Assembly (NCBI GenBank): GCA_037127255.1
Contig: JBANSL010000009.1
Span: forward strand, 28,092,475-28,156,474
Direction of reading: 5' to 3'
Source: Persicaria tinctoria
Lineage: Eukaryota > Streptophyta > Magnoliopsida > Caryophyllales > Polygonaceae
Length of the DNA: 64,000 bases
The translations under genes and the position numbers were made by a program. The notes below the pieces were generated by a model. That model was given only the letters and a program-made list of their open reading frames with translations. It made no database searches and had not been told where the DNA came from. Shown one piece after another: positions 53,796-62,872 of this stretch; the stretch's first letter is position 1, and each line of letters begins with the position of its first letter.

Positions 53796-54572
53796 TGATA
53801 ACTCCCTCCCTTGATGAAAATTGGAATAAATGTTTCAAAGGCTTTGACAGGATGTTTGTGTCAAAGGTCTTGGAACATTAATAGTTGATGAAATCCAAAA
53901 CCTGTTTTATAAGTCCGAAAATTATTTAATCTTATTATATACTTCCTTTATATTATATATATATATGCTTGACTAATCTTTCAGGAAGTTTTTTGAATTA
54001 TTTCCTTCCTTACGACAAGTGCTGAGAAGGTTCAAATCGGAAAGATTATGGCTTCATTTGTTTCCAAGTTTAGAAGATCTTGAAGATAGCCATGATCAGG
54101 AATAGCCGTTGGAGAAGATTCTCGGCGCCGATTTATCTCAATAAATAGAGAAGGAAGATGAAGACAGGATACACAAGTATTACACGAGCTTTCATTCATT
54201 CAAGCGAAATCTGTCTTCCAAGTGTCTCTTTGCTAGCGCTCAAGAGTTTGTTGTTTATTTCAAAGCCTTTGAGAGTCACTGTGAGCTTATAGGATATATT
54301 CATTTATAGTGTTACTCGAGAGTTTGTAACTCGGGAAGTTGCACTAGGCTATTGATTTGTGAGAGTAAGAGGATTGTACTAGATAGCTGAGAGAGGTGAG
54401 GCTCTTCTAGATTGGTCTAGGACTCCAAGGGAACGTGAGTTGACTAGATTGCAATTGTATAGGAGAGAGGCTTCTCGGTGAGCTATTAGGATCCTAAGCT
54501 AAGCGAATCAATAAAGCATTTTGAATCCTAGGGTTGTGGAAGAACCCTAGGCGGGGACGTAGGCCAAGTTCA
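53796..54572 (+). repeat. 3' LTR of copia-S2, without its last part
   Basis: Starts TGATAACTCCCTCCCTTGATG and carries a CGGCGCCG palindrome near 54122, an AATAAATAG word near 54140 and an AATAAAGC polyadenylation-like word near 54510. It reaches TGGAAGAACCC..GGCCAAGTTC, then breaks into an inverted copy of its own start instead of the GTGCTGAACCTCG end seen at 44477. Confidence 0.85.
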
Positions 54573-54788
54573 TGTAATACTTGTGTATCCTGTCTTCATC
54601 TTCCTTCTCTATTTATTGAGACAAATCGGCGCCGAGAATCTTCTCCAAAGGCTATTCCTGATCATGGCTATCTTCAAGATCTTCTAAACTTGGAAACAAA
54701 TGAAGCCATAATCTTTCCGATTTGAACCTTCTCAGCACTTGTCGTAAGGAAGGAAATAATTCGAAAAACTTCGTGAAAGATTAGTCAA

Positions 54789-54826
<38 letters not shown>

Positions 54827-54979
54827 AAGGAAGTATATAATAAGATTAAATAATATTCGGACTTATAAAACAGGTTTTGGATTTCATCAACTGTTAATGT
54901 TCCAAGACCTTTGACACAAACATCCTGTCAAAGCATTCGAAACATTTATTCCAATTTTCATCAAGGGATGGAGTTATCA
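54573..54979 (-). repeat. Inverted copy of the copia-S2 LTR start
   Basis: Reverse complement of 53796-54184 with few differences. It ends GGAGTTATCA, the complement of the LTR start, and abuts the chromovirus LTR at 54980. The arm is slightly longer (407 against 389 bases) because of an expanded AT microsatellite (54788-54822). The two arms enclose about 390 bases. Confidence 0.93.
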
Positions 54980-55158
54980 AACCTAATAATAACTCGTACT
55001 CGGCCGTAAGATCCAAAGCTCAAGGGAGAAGGTCAAACTTCTCCTATAACGTTCCCCGATAATCTAGTATTCCGAACCTTATTTACCTTCTAAGTAGGTT
55101 TATGGAGGTTAATTCGGGTACTTATATTTCGGGTCGTTACAAAGATGGTATCAGAGCC
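54980..55158 (+). repeat. Chromovirus 5' LTR end and primer binding site
   Basis: LTR end ...TATTTCGGGTCGTTACA at 55141, four bases, then TGGTATCAGAGCC (55146-55158), the tRNA-Met-type PBS used by Tekay/Del elements. Confidence 0.88.
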
Positions 55159-55630
55159 AAGGTTGTTCGGACGTAGTACGCACGAGTTAAAAATTAATTT
55201 TCAAAACCCGCCCACCGTTTTGGAAATTTTCAAGGATTTCGAAGTGTTTAAAGGGCAAAAATGAAAACCCTTTGGAAAATGAAAATGGTTAGGATCTTTA
55301 TAGACGAGAGATAGGATCGACGGGTAGAGACAAGGTGATAGGCATCCTTAGAGATGTAGAAGGGTTCGGGTAGACTGCCTAGCTTTTCCTTACAGACGGT
55401 CCTGGAAGACTCCAAGGGAGCAACCGTGGTGGTTGGAGTAGGATAGGATTTAGAGACGGGCTCGCCAAGCTATCCCTCGAAGGATAGCTATCTAGTTAGC
55501 TTCCGTGCGATATAAAACTGTGCATGCGGGCCATCCCCTTGAAGGGATGTAATTATGTAAAATGAATATGCCGGAGGGTCGTCTTCCTAGAAGAAGACGT
55601 TTTATTTAGTTGTATATTGAGTACACTTAA
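55159..55630 (+). other. Chromovirus leader
   Basis: Untranslated leader before gag. The segment ATGAATATGCC.GAGGGTCGTC at 55562-55600 is duplicated at the gag start (55631-55669), so a decoy start codon lies 69 bases upstream and reaches a stop soon. Confidence 0.55.
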
Positions 55631-56835
55631 ATGAATATGCCAGAGGGTCGTCTTCCTAGAAGAGGACGTGGTAGACCACGTGGCCGAGGTCGTGGCCGCA
55701 TTCCCGAGACTGAGACTGATAGGCAGCAGCAGGGATTAGCGATAGAGAGGGCATTACTCGCGTTGCTAGAGCAAGAGAGATCAGTTGGCGTCACCAACTG
55801 GGTGAAGAGACTATCACAGAGTAGCCCGCCTATCATCGAGGCCGGACCTGGAGAGGATATCGAGCAGTTCTTCAGAGGACTCGAGGGAGTTTTCAGCTTG
55901 ATTGGAGTACCCGATGCGGAGAGACAGAGGCTTGCGGCTGGGCAGCTTCGAGGAGATGCTTTTGACAGATGGCTTGCCTACCGTGATGATCGTACTGCAT
56001 GGACCTACGAGGAGTTCAGGAAGTTGATGCTGAGAGAGTATTGTCCATCTGGGACACAAGCAGCACGAGAGGTTGGATTCTTCAGCACCCACTATGACCC
56101 ACACCTATCTATCTCCGAGATCGTCTGCCAGTTCAAGAAGGAGCTCGTCGATTGTGGAAATTAAGGTATGTAATACCGACGAGATGCGCATCCGCATGCT
56201 TTCTATGAGGCTTCCGCCAGACGTTCTTCTGATCTCTGCTAGCATGGAGGGAATTACATATGATAGATTTCTAGAGATGATCCTCCGCTATGACCAACAG
56301 CTACATCTGACAGCTGTCACGTCTTTAGCTTTTCGCACTTCATTTGGCGGAAAGAGGCCACGACCCGCGGAGCACAGATTTGATAGGGGCCCATGGAAAG
56401 GGCTAGCGATAGGAGGATCGACTAGGGGGACCACTTGGGACATTCTTGCTATACCTGTATTATCATACCGCGAGGCTAAAGTGAGAGCTATTATCTGCCA
56501 CAACTGCCGCGAGGAGGGCCACTACCAGACAGACTGCCCTAGGAAGTTCATTTCCTGCTACACGTGTACAAGGGTAGGACATCGTGCTATCATGTGCCCG
56601 CGGGGCGAGAGATCTTCAGTCACTCCTACAACTTCAACTTTACGCCTTCCAGAGGCACCAAGACCCGCTCAGATTTCTTATGCACAGGGGAGGGGGAGGG
56701 GGACTCCCTCGGGAGATGGCCGAGGAGATAGTAGCTACGGAGGTGGCCGAGGAGACAACGACTTTAGAGGAGGACGAGGCCGAGGTAGAGGTAGAGGAGG
56801 AGGTCGAGGCGGCCGAGGATCTTACCAGGATTAGC
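55631..56835 (+). pseudogene. Chromovirus gag
   Basis: Starts MNMPEGRLPRRGRGRPRGRG (Arg/Gly-rich). The capsid domain (EAGPGEDIEQFFRGLEGVFS, AAGQLRGDAFDRWLAYRDD, WTYEEFRKLMLREYCP) reaches a stop at 56164 through a frame break, and continues in another frame (EMRIRMLSMRLPPDVLLIS). Two CCHC knuckles are clear: CHNCREEGHYQTDC (about 56495-56536) and CYTCTRVGHRAIMC (about 56558-56600). A Gly/Arg-rich tail ends near 56834. Confidence 0.88.
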
Positions 56836-56929
56836 AGGCACAGTCGTCGGCGGGGTCGGCAGGACCAGGCCAGGGCAGAGGTTCTGCACAACTGGCAGCG
56901 ATAGCTGTAGACACTGATTTCTTACCACC

Positions 56930-57330
56930 CTTACCGCCCCGCGCGTTCTGTTCGATATCGGGGCAACCCACTACTTTATAGCAGATTCATGCGTAGCTAG
57001 ATTTAAACTTGTATGTTCGATATGTCCCACGTTAGTAGTATGGATGGCGGATGGGGATAGGGTTAGGACGGGGCGTGAGATCCTAGGATGCCCCATTCGG
57101 ATAGGAGAGCGAGAGTGGCCCACTGACTTGATAGTCATACCACTGCGGACAGACGTGATGATCCTGGGGATGGATTTTATGAACTTCTACGGGGCGATCC
57201 TCAACCTGAGGACTCGTACAGTTTCCATCCTCGCAGAGGATGGGACTGAGCACGAGGTGTGGGGGAACGACCCCAAAGAGAACGGAGCCCAGATCAGCGC
57301 CGTTCGAGCAGCGAGACTTCTAGACTAGGG
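56930..57330 (+). pseudogene. Chromovirus protease
   Basis: LFDIGATHYFIAD occupies the place of the protease active site normally read DSGA; the middle Ser is Ile here, so activity is unlikely. The rest is typical: DLIVIPLRTDVMILGMDF (about 57128-57180). The frame stops at 57328. Confidence 0.82.
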
Positions 57331-58830
57331 ATGCACGAGCTACTGGTGTTACGCTTTAGAGGTGGATCGCGAGCGACCCAGCCTGACAAATGTCCCCGTT
57401 GTTAGTGAGTTTGCTGACGTTTTCCCAGATGAGCTAACAGGACTTCCTCCACAGCGAGATGTTGATTTCGCTATATAGTTGGAGCCGGGCACCAGGCCGA
57501 TTTCGAGGGTCCCGTACAGGATGGCGCCGACAGAGATGGCCGAGCTGAAGGCACAGTTGGAGGAGCTAGCCGGGATGGGCTACATCAGGCCGAGTGCTTC
57601 GTCGTGGGGAGCACCAGTGTTGTTCATGAAGAAGAATGATGGGTCGTTAAGGCTATACATAGATTATATAGAGTTGAACCGGGCTACGGTGAAGAACCGT
57701 TACCCGTTGTCGAGAATAGACGACTTGAAGGATCGGCTACAGGGAGTTGTCGTCTTCTCGAAGATAGATTTGTGTTCGGGTTATCACCAGCTGAGGGTGA
57801 AGGCAGAGGACATCCCGAAGACGGCCTTCAGGACTAGATACGAACACTACGAGTTTGTGGTTATGGCGTTCGGGCTAACCAACGCGCCAGCCGCCTTCAT
57901 GGAGTTGATGAACAGGGTGTTCATCGATTTTCTTGACATATTCGTGGTGGTATTTATCGACAACATCTTGATCTACTCGAGGAGCAGAGATGAGCATGTT
58001 GAGCACTTGAGGATTGTGCTAAGGATTCTGCAAAAGTATAAACTGTTCGGGAAGTTTAGCAAGTGTGAGTTCTGGCTCTCTGAGGTGATGTTTCTTGGTC
58101 ATGTTATATCTGCGGCAGGGATATCAGTAGACGCGTCGAAGGTTGATGCTATCGTTGCTTGGGAGGTCCCCAAGAACGTCAGAGACATCAGGTCTTTTCT
58201 AGGTTTGGCTAGCTATTACCGACGGTTCGTCGAGGGCTTCTCCAGCATGGCTAGGCCGATGACGTAGCTGACGAAGAAGGGAGTACCCTTCGAGTGGAGC
58301 CCGGCGTGCCAGGCCAGTTTTGATCTGCTGAAGCAGAAGTTGACATCCGCGCCAGTGTTAGCACTACCAGAGGGGACGGAGGACTTCGTGGTCTACACGG
58401 ATGCTTCGAGTTCAGGTTTAGGTTGTGTGCTACAGCATAGGGATCGGGTCATTGCTTACGCTTCACTCCAGCTGAAGCCAGGGGAGGAGTCATACCCCAC
58501 GCACGATCTTGAGCTAGCCGCAGTGGTACATGCGCTCAAAATCTGGAGGCACTGTCTGTATGGCACGTCAGTGAGGATCATGACCGATCACAAAAATCTG
58601 AAGTACATTTTCACGCAGAAGGGGCTGAATATGCGTCAGATGAGGTGGCTGGAGTTGATCAAGGACTACGAGTTAGAGATTGTGTATCACCCGGGGAAGG
58701 CCAATGTGGTGGCCGACGCCTTAAGTCGGAAGACTCGTCAGGAGATTGTTTTGTCCAGATTGACGGCTCGACCCGAGTTGCAGCGGGATCTGATCAATTG
58801 TGGGATAGAGGTTTGGTCACAGCAAGAGAG
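57331..58830 (+). pseudogene. Chromovirus reverse transcriptase and RNase H
   Basis: [22 protein letters not shown], then [63 protein letters not shown]. The catalytic box reads [10 protein letters not shown]: the second Asp of the usual FIDD is Asn. RNase [48 protein letters not shown], ending in VVADALSRK. Stops occur at 57475, 58265 and elsewhere. Several changes are CpG to TpG/CpA. Confidence 0.9.
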
Positions 58831-60342
58831 TGGACATATGAGTTTCCTGGAGGTTCTGTCAGAGTTGATGGATGAGATCCGACGAGCGCAGGCAGAGTGT
58901 CCGCAGATTGCCGATATCCGACAGCGCATGGCCCAGGGCCACTGTAGGTCTTTTACCGTCCGAGATGATGGGATGTTGATGTTGCAGGGACGAGTTATTG
59001 TGCCTGACGTGCACAACCTGAAGCATAAGATCATGATAGAGTCACATTCCACTTCTTATTCAGTCCATCCGGGATCGAATAAGATGTACTAGGACTTGAG
59101 GAGGACATTCTGGTGGCACAGGATGAAGAATGACGTCGCTTTGTTTGTAGCGCGATATCAAGTTTGCCAACAGGTACGGATAGAGCACTAGAAGCCCGGA
59201 GGGATGACACGATCACTTCCCGACCCTGTTTGGAAGTGGGCGGATATCACGATGGACTTCGTGACAGGATTGAGGAGAGATGTACGAGGCTTTGATGCGA
59301 TTTGGGTGGTGGTCGACAGGTTGACCAAGACCGCCCATTTCATTCCGATTCAGGAGACATGGCATGTGTCTGATTTAGTCCGAGCTTTTATACAGCATAT
59401 AGTGAGGTTGCATGGGGTTCCCGAGAGGATAGTATCTGATAGAGATGGCCGCTTCACTTCGAGATTCTGGAGGCAGGTGCACGAGGCTTTGGGAGCAGGT
59501 TGCATTTCAGCACGACCTATCACCCGCAGACGGACGGGCAGAGCGACAGAACGATTCAGACACTGGAGGATATGCTGAGGGCTTGTGTTTTGGAGTGGGG
59601 GAACCTTTGGGTTCGGCATCTTTCCCTAGTAGAGTTCTCGTACAACAAGAGCTATCATTCATCGATCAGGATGGCTCCTTTTGAGGCGTTGTACGGGAGG
59701 TGATGCAAGTCGCCTATCTGCTGGGATGAGCCTGCAGACCGAGTGGGGACACTACCACAGTACGTGCAGGAGGCGACAGATCAGGTCAGACGGATCCGAG
59801 AGCATCTGAGGGTTGCGCACGACCGACAGAAGAAGTATATGGATAGGCACAGGACTGAGTTGGCCTTTGAGGTTGGAGATCATCTCTGGTTGCGAGTGTC
59901 ACCGATGAGAGGGATTCGACGATTCGAGATGAAGGGCAAACTGAGCCCTAGATATGTGGGCCCCTTTGAGATCCTCGAGCGAGTAGGAGAGGTTGCTTAC
60001 GGAGTTGCTTTACCATCCCGTTTGGCTGGTATATACGATGTCTTCCACGTGTCACAGCTGACGAAGTACGAGCCATATCCGAGTCACAGATTGGACTACT
60101 CCGGATTAGAGATAGCATCTGACCATACCTTCGTGGAGCATCCGATTGCTGTTCTTGACCGCCAGGTCAAGAAGCTGAGGCGCAGAGAGGTATTGTTGGT
60201 ACTTATACAGTGGGCTAGGAGGAGCCCCGAGGAGGCTACTTGGGAGACAGATGAGAGTATACGGGTGAGCTATGGAGATGTATTAGATGAGTTGCTAGCG
60301 TCGTATGTACAATCACGGACAAATATAGTTTTGACTGCGTGA
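58831..60342 (+). pseudogene. Chromovirus integrase with C-terminal chromodomain
   Basis: The zinc-binding region ([26 protein letters not shown]) lacks one Cys. Catalytic core: ITMDFVTGLRRD (first Asp), [14 protein letters not shown] (second Asp), frameshift near 59480-59500, then [17 protein letters not shown] sequence with Asp in place of the usual Glu context. The C-terminal region (GDHLWLRVSPMRGIRRF, KLSPRYVGPFEILERVG, VFHVSQLTKY) leads to a chromodomain-like end (LIQWARRSPEEATWETDESI). The chromodomain is thought to target integration to heterochromatin. Confidence 0.87.
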
Positions 60343-61029
60343 GTGGCCGATGAGTACCTGGGAGGGGGACCCTTAGCCGTACTATGTGTGATTGGGTGTT
60401 TACCTCTGTGATTGAGTGCACATTTTCTGTGATTAACTTTGGCATGATAATTAGCCCAATTGACATACATATTCAAACATAATTGGCGTAAATATCTAAA
60501 CATTAATACAAACCAATCCCAAGGATGATGCTGATTTTATTATAGGCTTTGAAAGGTCTGTCAAGGTTCCATCTCCATGAGCATCCGCAAATATTAGGTG
60601 GGGAATACTCACGATTGAAAGGCGGTTTATGACCATGTCCAAATTGAGATTTATAAGGTGTTGAAAGCCATTTCGAATAGCAAGCTGCAACAAGTCCTAT
60701 GACAGCATATATGTGTATATATTACTTTTTATGCTGGTTTAATGCAAGGATGAAGTGTTTTTTCCTTTGGGTGCTTCATGAACCCATTAATTTCACTCTC
60801 GAGGGAGGTTGCAGATAGGAATTTCGACCTATTGCAAACCCTTGATGATCAGACAACAACCCTTCATTGCGATCGGCAATGAAGGGTTGTTTCGCAACTG
60901 GCGGTTTTGCTGATTCATTCGCAGAGGCATAGACGTGAATGAACCGAGGATTAATTTAGAGACCGCGAATCGATCTCTACGATTGCCCACTAGAAGGCTT
61001 TCCCTCCCTGAATTGTCATGAGCTCTGTT
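60343..61029. other. Unassigned sequence after the chromovirus, with a 16-bp hairpin
   Basis: The chromovirus ends without a 3' LTR. No gene is recognised. At 60855-60891 a perfect 16-bp stem (AACAACCCTTCATTGC and its complement) encloses the loop GATCG. The rest resembles decayed intron or leader DNA and may belong to the same captured gene as the next feature. Confidence 0.4.
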
Positions 61030-61290
61030 TAGCAAAAGAGGATGCATCCTATGCCCTTGTCAATCCTTGCACCTGTTCCATATTACCTGTGACAACGATA
61101 ACAGTGTTACACGAATGTAAGTTCACTACTTCCTAATGGAGTGGAAAGTGATAATGCTTCCAAAGTTCCAAATATGGCGGTAATATTAACATTGGAAAAC
61201 TCTATTTTATCAGTGATCTTGGAAATGCGAATCTTTCTGGTGAACTCGTTCCACAGCTTGGTGCACTTCAACATTTTATACTTTCAATGT
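61030..61290 (+). pseudogene. SERK-like receptor kinase gene fragment
   Basis: Translation gives ALVNPCT, then (after a one-base loss in a Trp codon near 61075) HITCDNDNSVTR, then a GTAAGT...TATCAG intron (61117-61213, 97 bases), then DLGNANLSGELVPQLGALQHF. This matches the SERK/BAK1-type LRR N-terminal cap and first leucine-rich repeat, and the intron lies between the R(V/I) and DLGNA codons where plant SERK genes have one. The fragment has the intron, so it did not pass through spliced mRNA. It breaks off after about 20 residues of the LRR. It cannot make a receptor. Confidence 0.8.
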
Positions 61291-62015
61291 TGTGTCATCA
61301 AAAAAAAAAAAATCAATAAAGTGTAATCACATTTGATTACACTTTATTCTCATATGTTATCAATTGTATAAATAAAAATGTTATCAACAAACAATGTCAT
61401 CACAAATGATTGAGATCAATGAGGTTTAATCATAAATGTCATCAATGAATAAAAATCATCGTTAAAAGACTTCATCAATGAAGTTTAATCACATTTTATG
61501 CCCTTGTGTCATCAATTGTATAAAAATGTAATAAAAATATCACCATAAATGATTGCATAAATGAAGTATAATCACAAATGTGTCATCAACGAATAAAAGT
61601 AGAATCAATAGAAATTATATCAATATACAATTGATTAATTAAAAAAGTGGCATCAAACGATTTGATTAAAAAAAGTGGCATCAAATAATTAAATTAGAAA
61701 AATTGCATCAAAAACTACTTAAAAAAGTTGCATCACATTATAGAAAAAAATGTCATCAAAACCGGACTTTGAAAAAATATGACATCACGGTAAAAAAAAT
61801 CAAAAATTTGACTTTAAAAAAGTGTCATCAGTAGTCAATAGTAAAAAAAAAATTGGTATCAATGGTCGACGTGGCATCACAGTACACAACAAATGCCATC
61901 AAAGTTTGAAAAAAAAATGTCATTAAAAAAGTATCATCAAAGCGAAAATAAAATGGAATCAAAACGGTAAAAAAATGGCATCACAATAATGTCATCACTT
62001 AAAAAAAATCAACAT
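61291..62015. repeat. TCATCA-rich degenerate repeat region with a 15-bp hairpin
   Basis: The word GTCATCA or GGCATCA recurs about 20 times, mostly 15-45 bases apart, in an AT-rich background with many poly-A stretches. A perfect 15-bp stem (AATAAAGTGTAATCA and complement, 61315-61348) has the loop CATT. No coding potential. Confidence 0.65.
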
Positions 62016-62020
62016 GAGTT

Positions 62021-62127
62021 GGTCAATGTTGACCGGTCAACGGTCAATATTGACCGGTCAACGGTAAATGTTGACCAGTCAACGGTCAACTCACTGACCA
62101 GTCGATGGTCAAATAGTTGACCATTGA
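62021..62127. repeat. 21-bp minisatellite of TTGACC/GGTCAA palindromes
   Basis: Units start at 62021, 62042, 62063 and 62084, with a degenerate fifth near 62107. A unit reads GGTCAATNTTGACCGGTCAAC. Each unit holds two or three TTGAC words (the core of WRKY-binding W-boxes) in opposite orientations. Confidence 0.85.
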
Positions 62128-62498
62128 CTTTAATACCCCATTTGGGGAATGGACTACCTAATCTAATTAAATAAGTTTCTTATCTAATTAGCTAACTGAA
62201 GATTCTAAATAGCCTAATTACCTAAATCACCATATTTTTTACAACAAAGAGTGTATCTAATATATATCTTCAAAAAAAAAATCCAAAATATAGTTGAGCC
62301 CGGATTTTTTTTTCTGGCTCCGCCCCTGGTTATAATTATAGTTATTAGACAAGAAACTATAGTCATTTTGACTAAAAAAAAAAACTTTATCAAACACGGA
62401 CATATTTGGAGCCGAGTATAATTCTTCGTTTTGGTTGTTCAAATTTCTTTCTTTATAAATGTGTATATATGTTATACAAATATGATAAGTCCGTGTAT
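62128..62498. other. AT-rich unassigned sequence
   Basis: No gene or clear repeat. It contains several A runs and TATAATTATAG stretches. It leads into the CACTA end at 62499. Confidence 0.4.
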
Positions 62499-62709
62499 CA
62501 CTACCAAAAACACAGGAAATAGCCACGGTCAAATAGCCACGAATTGGCCACGAATGGCCGTGGCTAAACGGTTTAGTCACGGGCATAACCATGAATTTGA
62601 CGCTCGTCGCCATTCGAGGCTATATGCCTCGACGCTAACAGCCACCGAAACAATATCCGTGGCTAATAGCCACGATCTGACAGTTCCATGGCTATGTTCA
62701 TGATGGGAT
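62499..62709. mobile_element. CACTA transposon end fragment
   Basis: Starts CACTACCAAAAACACAGGAA and carries many subterminal GTGGCTA/TAGCCACG words (62522-62690), the layout of a CACTA end. It is cut at 62710 by an LTR start. The other end is not in the window. Confidence 0.7.
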
Positions 62710-62872
62710 TGTAACGGCCCAGAATTATGATTTCCGGGTTACGTTTCAAGGGATAAAACCACTTGTTCGGATCTTGCAATCTAGGTACGGGTTGAGTTTT
62801 AAAATGAAATATTTGTACTAAAAGAAGGGATTTCGAACCCTTAAAGATCGCGGATCCATTGGGGACAATATA
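62710..62872 (+). repeat. Start of a chromovirus-like LTR
   Basis: TGTAACGGCCCAGAATTATG resembles the TGTAACGACCC start of Tekay/Del LTRs. It is interrupted after about 163 bases by LTR D. Orientation is inferred from the TG start. It could instead be an LTR of a different family. Confidence 0.5.

Larger units (their letters stand above)
44442..54979 (+). mobile_element. Sirevirus-like copia with third ORF (copia-S2)
   Basis: Contains a 5' LTR remnant, PBS TGGTATCAGAGC (44705-44716), gag and pol, a separate downstream ORF, repeated polypurine tracts (AGGGGGAG at 49427, 53561 and 53786) and a 3' LTR start (TGATAACTCC at 53796). A downstream env-like or third ORF and repeated polypurine tracts are known Sirevirus features. 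It was inserted in the chromovirus LTR. Both outer ends are rearranged: the 5' LTR lacks its U3 and the 3' LTR ends in an inverted U3 copy; no TSD is visible. Confidence 0.83.
42052..60342 (+). mobile_element. Tekay/Del-like chromovirus (Ty3/gypsy), 5' LTR split by a Sirevirus
   Basis: 5' LTR = 42052-44441 plus 54980-55141 (about 2.55 kb), tRNA-Met-type PBS at 55146, then gag, protease, RT-RNase H, integrase and a chromodomain ending at 60342. The LTR end GGGTCGTTACA and start TCTAAAGACCGAAA (a decayed TGTAACGACC) are imperfect inverted repeats. The 3' LTR is not found; only GGGAGGGGGACC (60371-60382) resembles a polypurine tract. Many stops and missing catalytic residues show it is inactive. 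Confidence 0.85.

Noticed and set aside
44442..54979. Complete, autonomous Sirevirus
   Set aside because: Protease and zinc knuckles are deleted, gag-pol has five single-base stops, and both LTRs are damaged.
60371..60382. Chromovirus polypurine tract and 3' LTR
   Set aside because: GGGAGGGGGACC is purine-rich, but no TGTAACG-type LTR start follows it; the similar start at 62710 is 2.3 kb away behind unrelated DNA.
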